Below, in pieces: positions 7,423-13,765 of a stretch of DNA of 25,173 bases. The position numbers were made by a program, and so were the translations under genes. Below the pieces are notes generated by a model. That model made no database searches, had not been told where the DNA came from, and worked only from the letters and a program-made list of their open reading frames with translations. The stretch lies in the IMG/VR virus record IMGVR_UViG_3300017706_000327, positions 1 through 25,173 of that record; one strand, written 5' to 3'. The stretch comes from a virus. Each line of letters starts with the position of its first letter. Within the stretch, counting starts at the first letter, position 1.

Positions 7423-7823
7423 CTACTCCTCAGAAAAACAAAGGCGACAACTACGAACGTGAACTCGCAAAGTATCTGAACGAAACAGTGTATGGGCAAG
7501 ATGTCTGTGCGCGTGCGCCTTTATCGGGCGGCGGTACTATTGGGCAGAGTGGCGGAGCAGATTTAATAAACACCGAAGGTTTGTTCGTAGAAGCCAAGCG
7601 CGTCGAGCGTCTGAACTTCCGTGATGCAGTCGCGCAGTCGGAGCGTAATATGGGCAAGAGAAAGCTCAAGGAAACTCCCATCGTAATCACGCGCCGTAAT
7701 CGCGAAACGATGGAGAATAGTCTGTGCGTCCTTAGACTTAAAGACTTCATAGAATTTTATCGTGCATGGCTACAGAGTAACGGATCATCCCCTTTGGGGG
7801 GGATGCCCGCGAGGGACGACTAA
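7419..7823 (+). CDS. Hjc-like PD-(D/E)XK Holliday junction resolvase
   Basis: From the ATG at 7419 this is a 134-residue protein. It has KGDNYERELAKYL (E13/E15, first helix), SGGADLI with D48, and FVEAKRVERLNF with E58 and K60, followed by a helix containing Q73. This D...ExK arrangement with an early glutamate is the Hjc-type nuclease core common in phages. The expected job is cutting branched DNA at the end of replication or before packaging. The C-terminal strand (TPIVITRRNR) also fits the fold. The gene is coupled to the HTH/zinc-ribbon gene by an ATGA overlap. CATCCCC (7786-7792) can pair with GGGGATG (7799-7805) near its end, but there is no T-run. Confidence 0.85.
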   Translation: MTTPQKNKGDNYERELAKYLNETVYGQDVCARAPLSGGGTIGQSGGADLINTEGLFVEAKRVERLNFRDAVAQSERNMGKRKLKETPIVITRRNRETMENSLCVLRLKDFIEFYRAWLQSNGSSPLGGMPARDD

Positions 7824-7901
7824 CGAATGCCCGATGAGTAGACTGTAACCGTAACTATTAAAATCACTCTCATAATACCAATTCCTTATGGGAGAATACC
7901 C

Positions 7902-8378
7902 TTGTTAGCTGAAACACTAGCCTTAGTAAGCGCCGCCAATGCGGCGTTTTCAACTGTAAAAAAGTTCACGGAGAACGGTAAAGAGATAGCTGACATGGCT
8001 GGCGCTCTCGGAAAAATTATGAGCGCCGAAGAAGCACTAAAGGCGCAAGGCAATTCGAAAGAAAAATCCCTATGGCGTAAAGCCTTTGGCAAGTCTGCGA
8101 ACGGTATCGATGAGTTTATGCAGCTAGAAAAGATCGAGCAGCAAAAAAAAGAATTGAAGTCGATCATGCAGCTTTACGGCAGACCAGGGCTTCATAACGA
8201 CTGGGTAATTTGGCAAGGCAAAGAGCGCGTTCGTAAGAAGAAAGAAGCCGAAGAAAAAGAGAAGGCTCGCATGGCAATCGTCAACGGCTTGAGTTGGACA
8301 GCCGCCGCCTTCGCATTCGGTGGTCTAATGTATCTCTTCGTGATGTGGGCGTTGGAAAACCGTGGGATTTTCTCGTGA
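7902..8378 (+). CDS. Hypothetical membrane-anchored protein at head of the lysis cassette
   Basis: This 158-residue protein probably starts at the TTG at 7902, with GGGAG six bases before it; the nearby ATG at 7889 runs into a stop at once. Residues 1-35 are Ala-rich helix. Residues ~90-125 are strongly charged and helical (many Lys/Glu, including ERVRKKKEAEEKEKARM). Residues ~130-152 are a single membrane span (AAAFAFGGLMYLFVMWAL), with a short outer tail. I do not recognise the family. Its place immediately before another small membrane protein and the endolysin suggests a lysis or late-assembly role. The stop shares one base with the next start. Confidence 0.65.
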   Translation: MLAETLALVSAANAAFSTVKKFTENGKEIADMAGALGKIMSAEEALKAQGNSKEKSLWRKAFGKSANGIDEFMQLEKIEQQKKELKSIMQLYGRPGLHNDWVIWQGKERVRKKKEAEEKEKARMAIVNGLSWTAAAFAFGGLMYLFVMWALENRGIFS

Positions 8379-8605
8379 TGCTGGAACACATTAATGAGAT
8401 TATGCGGTGGGTAGTTGCCCCTGTCGCCGCATTCGTCTGGTACATTTACATGCGCCAACAAAAGCACAACACCGACATCGCCGTTATCAAGAGTGAGCTA
8501 TCCTCTTACCGAATGTCAAACGACAGAGAGATAAAAGAGATGCGCGAAACTGTGCGCGCCATTTTCTCTAAACTAGATTCGATAGAGCAATCCTTGCGCA
8601 AGTGA
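8378..8605 (+). CDS. Small TM plus coiled-coil protein, possible holin or lysis accessory
   Basis: From the ATG at 8378 (TGATG junction) this is a 75-residue protein. Residues ~9-25 form one membrane span (MRWVVAPVAAFVWYIYM), followed by positively charged residues. From about residue 30 to the end it is a long charged coiled coil (IKSELSSYRMSNDREIKEM and onward). N-terminal span plus coiled coil is seen in several phage proteins found next to endolysins, and in some holin-like families. No holin signature is specific enough to be sure. The next gene starts within its stop (GTGA). The membrane topology is well supported; the pore role is inference. Confidence 0.65.
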   Translation: MLEHINEIMRWVVAPVAAFVWYIYMRQQKHNTDIAVIKSELSSYRMSNDREIKEMRETVRAIFSKLDSIEQSLRK

Positions 8606-8985
8606 ACCGTAACATTCACATAGGTAGGCAAGGCGAGCTGTTAGCCGCAAGCATCCTCGAAAGCTACGACATACGAACCACGCACGTAGACATAGAGCGT
8701 GACGACCTCTGGACTAAGACGCCTTCGAACAAGTTCTTTCCCGTACAAGTTAAGGCTGCTTCTTTCGCGCTGCTACACAGCTCGCATCACACTCTCAAAA
8801 GGTACAGCTTCTCTCTTCACGAGGCGCAAAACTTCACTGGCGTATTCATCTTCGTCGCCCTCGACATCAAAATGATTTTGGCCCGACTAGGGACGACCGT
8901 ATCCACAAAGACGCTTAAAATAAAGCCAAGCGACTTTACGCAACAAGCTCAAGATCAAACTGTAAGCGAGGCATTTCAGCTATGA
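8602..8985 (+). CDS. Putative PD-(D/E)XK-type nuclease-like protein in the lysis cassette
   Basis: This 127-residue protein starts with GTG at 8602, overlapping the upstream stop. Its N-terminal half has the restriction-endonuclease-like layout: GRQGELLAASILESYDI with E12, HVDIERDDLW with candidate aspartates, then FFPVQVKAAS with K51. The usual glutamate of ExK is replaced by glutamine (QVK), which occurs in some active family members. The rest is beta-rich (FTGVFIFVALDIKMILARL). Its location between a putative holin and the endolysin is unusual for a nuclease, and the two flanking four-base overlaps show that it is co-translated with them. The substrate cannot be read from the sequence. Confidence 0.55.
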   Translation: MNRNIHIGRQGELLAASILESYDIRTTHVDIERDDLWTKTPSNKFFPVQVKAASFALLHSSHHTLKRYSFSLHEAQNFTGVFIFVALDIKMILARLGTTVSTKTLKIKPSDFTQQAQDQTVSEAFQL

Positions 8986-9647
8986 GAAAGATTAAACGCA
9001 TCATCATCCATTGTTCGGCCACCCGCCCTGATTGGATGGAAGACGATACGATAGACGAGCGCATCGCAGAAATTAAACGCTGGCATTTAGACAGAGATTT
9101 TTCAGACATCGGTTATCATCTGATCATTTCCCAAAGCGGAATGGTTGGTGAAGGACGCCCTATCGAAATCGCTGGGGCTCACTCCAAAGGAAATAACTCC
9201 GACAGCATTGGCATCTGCCTGCTCGGTGGTTTCGGCGGCGACGCAACCGACCGCGCACTTGAACACTTTACTCTGTCCCAGCTTTCATCTCTTTGGGATC
9301 TTATAGGCAAGTTGAAAAAAGAATACGGCAAGCACGTAACCGTACACGGACATAACGAATTTAGTTCCAAGGCGTGCCCCTCATTCAACGTAGCACGATG
9401 GATGGCTGGGCAAACAATCACCGAAACCAACGCCAATAAACCCGTCCGTAAAAATCCTGTGCAATCCAAAACCGTAAAGGCATCTGCCGTATCCGTAGCC
9501 GCATCGGCTGGCTCTGCTGCATCCGTACTCGGCGGCATGGATCAATACGCGCAGTACATGATCCTTGGCTTTTGCGGCCTGACTATTTTGCTTGGCATCT
9601 ACATCATGCGCGAGCGAGTTAAGTCTTGGGCAGAGGGTTGGAGATAG
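8982..9647 (+). CDS. T7-lysozyme-like N-acetylmuramoyl-L-alanine amidase with C-terminal membrane anchor
   Basis: Residues 1-145 closely match T7 lysozyme (Amidase_2). IIIHCSAT has zinc ligand H10, DIGYHLII has Y45, VHGHNEF has H122, and KACPSF has K130 and zinc ligand C132. These correspond to the T7 zinc site and catalytic tyrosine/lysine. The enzyme should cut the amide bond between muramic acid and the peptide stem. Unlike the ~150-residue T7 enzyme, it continues with an Ala/Ser/Val linker (residues ~150-188) and one membrane span (MILGFCGLTILLGIYIM, 193-209) with a basic tail. A membrane-held endolysin is therefore likely. The ATG overlaps the upstream stop. T7 lysozyme also inhibits T7 RNA polymerase; no such polymerase is seen here. 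Confidence 0.93.
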   Translation: MRKIKRIIIHCSATRPDWMEDDTIDERIAEIKRWHLDRDFSDIGYHLIISQSGMVGEGRPIEIAGAHSKGNNSDSIGICLLGGFGGDATDRALEHFTLSQLSSLWDLIGKLKKEYGKHVTVHGHNEFSSKACPSFNVARWMAGQTITETNANKPVRKNPVQSKTVKASAVSVAASAGSAASVLGGMDQYAQYMILGFCGLTILLGIYIMRERVKSWAEGWR

Positions 9648-9650
9648 TAC

Positions 9651-9881
9651 ATGGCGCGCATCCAACTATTCGCGCTCATCTGCGCGGCCTTCGTGCTTGG
9701 AATAATCGGCGTATATTCTGCTGGTATCGCACGCGGCCAAGATAAAATTAGACGTAAACTAGACAAGAAGCTGATCGACAACATGCGAACAGCAAAGGAA
9801 GTAGACGATGAAATCTCTGAGCTTAACGACACTAGCCTTGCTGACCGTGCTAACAAGTGGGTGCGCAAGGATAACCGCTGA
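9651..9881 (+). CDS. Rz-like inner-membrane spanin
   Basis: This 76-residue protein begins three bases after the amidase stop. Residues 5-25 (QLFALICAAFVLGIIGVYSAG) form an N-terminal signal anchor. The rest is a charged helix with Lys/Asp/Glu repeats, expected to sit in the periplasm. This is the layout of an i-spanin, which joins an outer-membrane lipoprotein to fuse the two membranes in the last step of lysis of a Gram-negative host. The o-spanin gene starts inside it in another frame, the classic nested Rz/Rz1 arrangement. The call rests on topology plus position, since Rz sequences are poorly conserved. Confidence 0.8.
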   Translation: MARIQLFALICAAFVLGIIGVYSAGIARGQDKIRRKLDKKLIDNMRTAKEVDDEISELNDTSLADRANKWVRKDNR

Positions 9882-10020
9882 CACTTACTGCGATGTCGCA
9901 TCACCAATATACTTCACCGGCCCTGAGAGCATCGACTTATTAATGCGCGAAGACAAAGACCTTCTCGTTGACGTGATGATACATAACGAAACACACGAAA
10001 GAATTTGTGGCGGTATTTAA
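9808..10020 (+). CDS. Rz1-like outer-membrane spanin lipoprotein
   Basis: This 70-residue protein begins within the i-spanin gene in a different frame and overlaps it by 74 bases. Residues 1-19 are a lipoprotein signal (MKSLSLTTLALLTVLTSGC) with the lipobox cysteine at C19. The mature part contains TYCDVASPIYF and ends in a short region with a second cysteine pair (HERICGG). The YCxxxxPIY motif is seen in many small phage o-spanins of this type. It should be lipidated, sorted to the outer membrane and bind the Rz-like partner. The next gene starts at its stop codon. Confidence 0.82.
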   Translation: MKSLSLTTLALLTVLTSGCARITADTYCDVASPIYFTGPESIDLLMREDKDLLVDVMIHNETHERICGGI

Positions 10021-10217
10021 TGTGGGTGATGGTGCTAGTAATGTTCTCTGGCGTTGGCAGCTTTAAGGTTGCCAGCGACCAAAGACTTTACGCTAGTTGG
10101 GAACTCTGCAACGGCGCACGGATTCAACTTCATGCAAGCCTAGAGCGTAGCAAGCCAAACCCTGACGCCGTAATCATGTCCACTTGCACGGACGTTTCCG
10201 AACAAGACAGCGCCTAA
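10020..10217 (+). CDS. Small exported protein after the spanins, function unknown
   Basis: From the ATG at 10020, which shares its first base with the o-spanin stop, this is a 65-residue protein. It begins with a hydrophobic segment (MWVMVLVMFSGVGSF), likely a signal peptide or membrane anchor. The body is short and mixed, with two cysteines (WELCNG and MSTCTD) that could form a disulfide in the periplasm. I do not recognise it. A longer TTG start at 10005 would extend into the o-spanin gene and is less likely. Its stop overlaps the convergent gene by three bases. Confidence 0.6.
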   Translation: MWVMVLVMFSGVGSFKVASDQRLYASWELCNGARIQLHASLERSKPNPDAVIMSTCTDVSEQDSA

Positions 10218-10522
10218 ACAAAACTCATTGACGTAAGGTCAGCTTTTCTTTTCTCGTCATCCAAAGTTGCTATTAATTTTGCCAACTCTAAACCGACTTG
10301 GCACAACTTTACATTCTCATTTCTTAACTGAACAACAGCCATAAGTATTGGCTTAACCATTTCTGCGGTTAGTATCATATCCGTTCTCTTGCCTCGTAAG
10401 AGTGCGCTTTCTACTACATCTATGTACTGATCCGTCATCTCGTCTATAAAGAAATGAGATGTTATATCATCACTTAATTTTTTCTTGACCACTGGTTTTC
10501 TCCCGTTAATGTCTTTGACCAT
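10214..10522 (-). CDS. Hypothetical protein, isolated minus-strand gene
   Basis: From the ATG at 10522 this is a 102-residue protein. The region is mainly helical (DEMTDQYIDVVESALLRG, then MILTAEMVKPILMAVVQLRN and VKLCQVGLELAKLIATLDDE), with no recognised motif. An in-frame TTG at 10591 would add 23 residues but has no Shine-Dalgarno. A good promoter pair (TTTACA at 10558-10563, TATACT at 10536-10541, 16-base spacer) predicts transcription starting only about seven bases before the ATG at 10522. That start would be nearly leaderless. It is the only leftward gene between the lysis cassette and the integrase. A lone gene facing the others often acts in lysogeny or immunity, but this is only context. 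Confidence 0.55.
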   Translation of the reverse strand: MVKDINGRKPVVKKKLSDDITSHFFIDEMTDQYIDVVESALLRGKRTDMILTAEMVKPILMAVVQLRNENVKLCQVGLELAKLIATLDDEKRKADLTSMSFV

Positions 10523-10535
10523 TATCGTATTCGAA

Positions 10536-10563
10536 AGTATACCAACCGATAAGGTGCTGTAAA
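10536..10563 (-). promoter_or_regulatory. Promoter of the isolated minus-strand gene
   Basis: On the minus strand TTTACA (10558-10563) and TATACT (10536-10541) are 16 bases apart, a close match to sigma70 boxes. The predicted transcript start near 10529 lies about seven bases before the ATG at 10522. A leaderless or near-leaderless mRNA is therefore implied if this promoter is used. Confidence 0.45.
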
Positions 10564-10616
10564 GACTACCAAAAGTTTGCTTATTTGACAACTAATAATA
10601 AATTTGGAGGAAGATC

Positions 10617-11168
10617 TTGACAAAACGTTTGCGAATAGGCAACTTAAGTAGCACACCACAAAGAAATGGTGCAAATCTTAACAACGAGGAAACAACTATG
10701 AGTAATATTAATTTGGCCCTAGAAATAGCGAGGCTTGAAGCAAAGGTAGATGTTCTCATTAACTTAGTAACGAACATTTCAACTGCAAACCCGCAAGCCG
10801 CGCCACAAACAGTGGATCAATCATTACAACTGAACGCTTCGCAAGTAGGTGTAATGCGGGACATGTCTCCCCGCCAACACGCAGCACTACAGTTGCTGAT
10901 CCAAGGCTGGCAGAACAAAGACATGTCCGAACTAATGGGCGTCACAGAAAGCACAGTTAAGATGCATGTAAAAAAAGTCTGTGATCGTTTCGGAGTGAAA
11001 ACAAGGGGGCAAGCAGCGATGCTTGGACAGGAGATAATTAACCTGATGCCCAAAGAAGACTACACTAGATACTCCGGTGGGTTCCCGCCCGATTGGGGAG
11101 CATCGCTGTCTTCCACTGACAGCAGCGACGATGCTTACTACCAACTTTACAAACCAAGTAGGGTGTAA
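10617..11168 (+). CDS. LuxR-type HTH transcription regulator
   Basis: Residues ~83-137 form a LuxR/GerE-type DNA-binding domain: MSPRQHAALQLLIQGWQNKD, then SELMGVTESTVKMHVKKV and RFGVKTRGQA. This matches the family pattern of LTxRE-like start, NKxIA-like turn, and the TVKxH recognition helix. No receiver or autoinducer domain is present. Residues 29-53 form a short coiled coil (ALEIARLEAKVDVLINLV), probably for dimerisation. The C-terminus is Ser/Asp/Tyr-rich. Two starts are possible: TTG at 10617 with GGAGG six bases upstream, or ATG at 10698 with GAGGA. I report the longer one because its Shine-Dalgarno is stronger. It may control the integrase or late genes nearby. Confidence 0.85.
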   Translation: MTKRLRIGNLSSTPQRNGANLNNEETTMSNINLALEIARLEAKVDVLINLVTNISTANPQAAPQTVDQSLQLNASQVGVMRDMSPRQHAALQLLIQGWQNKDMSELMGVTESTVKMHVKKVCDRFGVKTRGQAAMLGQEIINLMPKEDYTRYSGGFPPDWGASLSSTDSSDDAYYQLYKPSRV

Positions 11169-11171
11169 CCT

Positions 11172-11339
11172 ATGAAAGAGAATTCAAATTACACATGGTC
11201 GTACATGTTGAAAAAGTACGGCAAAGCGGTGAGGAAAGAGCAGTCAACTCTGTCTCACAAATCAAATGTTGTTTGCCTATATTGGGTTGATCGTCCGTGG
11301 TGTATCGGATGCTCCCCTATGGCCCCGCCCTCAACTTAA
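11172..11339 (+). CDS. Small hypothetical protein (55 residues) between regulator and integrase
   Basis: An ATG four bases after the LuxR-type regulator stop opens a 55-codon frame ending in TAA at 11337-11339. It starts MKENSNYTWSYMLKKYGKAV and is basic. It later has CLYWVDRPWCIGC, three cysteines with aromatic residues that could bind metal or form a disulfide. Spacing to the upstream gene fits an operon. A clear Shine-Dalgarno is not visible, but coupling to the upstream stop could supply ribosomes. There is no other feature in the 204 bases between the regulator and the integrase, which supports it being real. Confidence 0.45.
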   Translation: MKENSNYTWSYMLKKYGKAVRKEQSTLSHKSNVVCLYWVDRPWCIGCSPMAPPST

Positions 11340-11372
11340 TTACAACATAAACTTTAACAGAGAGAAAAGGAC

Positions 11373-12356
11373 ATGCTTACATTAACTAAAAAAGGAAAGA
11401 ACTTCCAACTGGAAGGCACCATAGCAGGACGCAGGATACGTGAGAGTACACACACATCTGACAAGCATATTGCTAATCTAAAAAAAGCCGAAGTTGAACT
11501 TGCCATAATCAACGGCACTTACGAATGGAAGTCTAGCGGCAAGCTCACGAAAACTTTCTCTGATGTAGCAGATGAGTACATGCTATCTCGACGTACTGGC
11601 AAAACTCGTAGCCATTACTTGAAAGTTGAATACCTTCGGGAATACTTCCAACACATGCCAGTCAACGAAATAACTGGTGCGGTTGTGGATCGCTACATCA
11701 ACGAGCGTTGCGCACACTTAACTAATAATTCTGTTCGCAGTTATCTAACAGTTCTAACTGCCATACTGAATTATGCACACGCTGCTGAATACTGCAAGAA
11801 ACCCAAGATCAGTAGACCCACGGAAGAAGAGAGCAACGCAAGCGCCATTGAGGACAGCGCACTCGATTCCATCATGGGCTTAATCGACAGTGCATATATC
11901 CCCGTACTAACCTTTATGAAGTACACAGGATGCAGACCTTCGGAAGCATTCAATCTAACCTACGGTCAGATCGATTACGACAACAAGCTGGTCAAACTTA
12001 TTAGCATCAAGGGGAAAGGTGGCGCTCGTCCACGGACGTTACCAATTCACGAAAATGTTTTTAAACTCCTTCCACCTAAAGGAGACAAGCAGAAGGGTTC
12101 CCGCGTATTCGGTGACGTCAATCTAACTGGGCTACAATATCGTTGGAAGGTAGCTCGCAGAAAAGCAAACGTAGTAGAAGGGAGCTACACTAATACACTG
12201 TACTCAATCCGACACAGGTTCGGCACAAAGCTTGGTCGCGAGGGCGTACCAGTCGTCGTCATCAAGGATCTCATGGGTCACGCTTCGCTTGACATGACGA
12301 TGAGATACGTGTCAACTCAACTCACCGATCACCAACTGGCGATTGGCAAACTTTAG
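11373..12356 (+). CDS. int: Tyrosine recombinase (phage integrase)
   Basis: This 327-residue protein has the full integrase layout. Residues ~1-55 are a small beta-type arm-binding domain and ~60-150 a SAM-like core-binding domain (FSDVADEYMLSRR and onward). The catalytic domain covers ~155-327. Catalytic residues visible are R188 (TGCRPSEAFNL), a lysine in the beta-hairpin (SIKGKGG, K213 or K215), R280 (YSIRHRFGT), H303 (LMGHASLDMT) and the nucleophile Y312 (MRYVSTQ). The first histidine of the usual HxxR box is tyrosine (Y277). The enzyme would insert and excise the phage genome at an att site. The region after the gene carries several inverted repeats and may contain attP. Confidence 0.93.
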   Translation: MLTLTKKGKNFQLEGTIAGRRIRESTHTSDKHIANLKKAEVELAIINGTYEWKSSGKLTKTFSDVADEYMLSRRTGKTRSHYLKVEYLREYFQHMPVNEITGAVVDRYINERCAHLTNNSVRSYLTVLTAILNYAHAAEYCKKPKISRPTEEESNASAIEDSALDSIMGLIDSAYIPVLTFMKYTGCRPSEAFNLTYGQIDYDNKLVKLISIKGKGGARPRTLPIHENVFKLLPPKGDKQKGSRVFGDVNLTGLQYRWKVARRKANVVEGSYTNTLYSIRHRFGTKLGREGVPVVVIKDLMGHASLDMTMRYVSTQLTDHQLAIGKL

Positions 12357-12569
12357 GCAAAGTATCTTTATACGTCTTTCGTTTTACATATAAAAACAAA
12401 GACTTAGCTAACCTACATACCCTTTACGAGTTTCACTGAGAAACTCGATAAGCACAAGTTAGCACAAAATACTGGTCTAAAGTTTTACTTAAATAGCCAA
12501 CTGGTAAGTCAAAGATGTATCCATACCGTCCTTGACTTACTAGCTTGGCAAACAACTAAGGTAAGACTT
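12357..12569. other. Repeat-rich region after the integrase, possible attP or regulatory site
   Basis: This is 213 AT-rich bases with no convincing gene. An imperfect hairpin joins GTCTTTCGTTTT (12374-12385) to AAAACAAAGAC (12393-12403), 11 pairs with one bulge. The palindrome TTAGCTAA follows at 12404-12411. A perfect 8-bp stem CGAGTTTC/GAAACTCG spans 12427-12447. GTAAGTCAA (12504-12512) and TTGACTTAC (12532-12540) form a 9-bp inverted repeat before the next gene. Phage attP sites often lie beside int and are AT-rich with arm-site repeats, so this is a good candidate. No tRNA end or duplicated core is visible within the window. The last repeat could instead be an operator. Confidence 0.35.
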
Positions 12570-12974
12570 ATGGAAAACACACACGATAACAACGACGAAC
12601 AGAACAACGAACCAACAACCAGTGCTTCGTCAGTCGAGCAACTAAAAGTGTTGGTTGATAATCCAACGCTGCACTCCGAGGTCATAGACTACAAGTCTTT
12701 GGATAAACCTAGCTTGCGTGAAGTCCTTATCGCTATACTTGAGGACAACCCTGCCACTGTCTTGATGTGCTATGCAGACATAACCGGCACAACTACTGTG
12801 GGCAGTAAGGAAGAGGCGGTGTTCATGTGCGCCGTGGAAGACGAACTCGTGGACATGTTCGCAGACAGGATAGTGGCGGCGTCTTTCATTAAGGGAGACA
12901 TCGCAGGGGCACCCTACACTCACATTGTGTACGGCTACTCACCTCAACAACTCTTTGACGCAACTCTTGGATAG
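12570..12974 (+). CDS. Hypothetical acidic protein downstream of integrase
   Basis: This 134-residue protein starts at an ATG with AAGG eight bases upstream. The first ~22 residues are Asn/Asp/Glu/Thr-rich and probably disordered (HDNNDEQNNEPTTSASS). The rest looks like a compact alpha/beta domain (SLREVLIAILEDNPATVLMC, then EEAVFMCAVEDELVDMFADR and TRANS-type strand HIVYGYSP). I do not recognise the family. It is probably transcribed from the region after the integrase, where a 9-bp inverted repeat lies just upstream. The next small frame starts nine bases after its stop. Confidence 0.7.
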   Translation: MENTHDNNDEQNNEPTTSASSVEQLKVLVDNPTLHSEVIDYKSLDKPSLREVLIAILEDNPATVLMCYADITGTTTVGSKEEAVFMCAVEDELVDMFADRIVAASFIKGDIAGAPYTHIVYGYSPQQLFDATLG

Positions 12975-12983
12975 TCGGCTGGT

Positions 12984-13139
12984 ATGACGAGACAACCTTT
13001 GGACTGTGAAAAGGAATTTGGTTTAAAAGTTAAGCCGATAAATCCAAATCAAAAGAAACAAAGTGCTATGAAAATGCGAACCATAGCCAAGAGCCGGCGC
13101 GAGAAGATCAAGTCTTCTCACGCTGCGAAAGCTCCATAA
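12984..13139 (+). CDS. Possible small basic protein (51 residues)
   Basis: An ATG nine bases after the preceding stop opens a 51-residue frame, very rich in Lys and Arg (for example KRTIAKSRREKIKS-like composition in its second half), ending at 13139. It overlaps the end of the convergent gene by 32 bases. No Shine-Dalgarno is clear. The overlap region contains GAGAAGA/TCTTCTC (13101-13119), a 7-bp stem that might serve as a weak bidirectional transcription stop. Short basic frames can arise by chance, so this call is tentative. Confidence 0.3.
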   Translation: MTRQPLDCEKEFGLKVKPINPNQKKQSAMKMRTIAKSRREKIKSSHAAKAP

Positions 13140-13377
13140 TCTTGCGAACGCGCTCAATGTTATCTTCAATTCCATCGAAGTGACTGCGAGCGCGTTCGAT
13201 TACTTTCGCCTTCCACTCCTCATTACGAAGCGCAAGCATCATGCCGCACACCAACAGGTCTGCGTCACTTAGCTTGGCGCTCATTGCTGCCCTCACATAG
13301 CCATCATCTTCGATAGCTATGCAGGGCACATTAGACGCAACACAAAGATCGCGCCTTACATAATCAAGGGCACTCAT
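13108..13377 (-). CDS. Hypothetical helical protein, last gene of the CobS/CobT-like operon
   Basis: This 89-residue protein is not recognised. Its first third contains SNVPCIAIEDDGYVRAAM, a beta-like segment. The rest is helical (DADLLVCGMMLALRNEEWKA and KVIERARSHFDGIEDNIERV), ending in a basic tail. It starts one base after the stop of the upstream winged-helix-like gene, so it belongs to the same leftward transcript. It is the last gene before convergent transcription from the integrase side. No promoter of its own is seen. The operon seems to end near a 7-bp stem at 13101-13119. Confidence 0.65.
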   Translation of the reverse strand: MSALDYVRRDLCVASNVPCIAIEDDGYVRAAMSAKLSDADLLVCGMMLALRNEEWKAKVIERARSHFDGIEDNIERVRKIMELSQREKT

Positions 13378-13378
13378 C

Positions 13379-13765
13379 TTACGCCTCTTTAACCAAGGCG
13401 TAAGTCTCTACCTTCTTGCCTGACTTGATGTACACGCAGGGCTTCTTACCGTTGGAGTAAATCAGCTTTGTCAGATACCCTTCCTGCACCATCCGATTTA
13501 GATAGTTTGCCGCTGCATTCCTGTGAAGGTGTGGCATTTCCCTAGATACGTCCACGCAATCGAACGCTATTCCATCACCAAAGTTCGAGCAGATATCAAT
13601 AAAAATATCCTGTCGTATCGCTGCGCGCTCATCGAAGATTGGTTCTGGTGGCCTTCTGTCGCATGGAAGGGGTGGCCGAAGCATCCCCGATCCACTTGGG
13701 TTGGGTGTCTTTGCGTAAGTTCTTTCGAGCTTTAGCATCAGCTCTCCTAATCTCTGCTCGTTCAT
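13379..13765 (-). CDS. Putative winged-helix DNA-binding protein
   Basis: From the ATG at 13765, preceded by GAGGAGA, this is a 128-residue protein. The frame could extend to 13813, but that would overlap the small gene upstream, whose stop is coupled to 13765 (ATGA). The N-terminal ~45 residues are polar and Pro-rich. Residues ~50-125 look like a winged helix: a helix (RQDIFIDICSNF), then VDVSREMPHLHRNAAANYLN as helix-turn-helix, NRMVQEGYLTKLIYSNG, and a two-strand wing (KPCVYIKSGKKVETYALV). It is probably a regulator or replication-linked DNA binder. The target is unknown. Confidence 0.65.
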   Translation of the reverse strand: MNEQRLGELMLKLERTYAKTPNPSGSGMLRPPLPCDRRPPEPIFDERAAIRQDIFIDICSNFGDGIAFDCVDVSREMPHLHRNAAANYLNRMVQEGYLTKLIYSNGKKPCVYIKSGKKVETYALVKEA

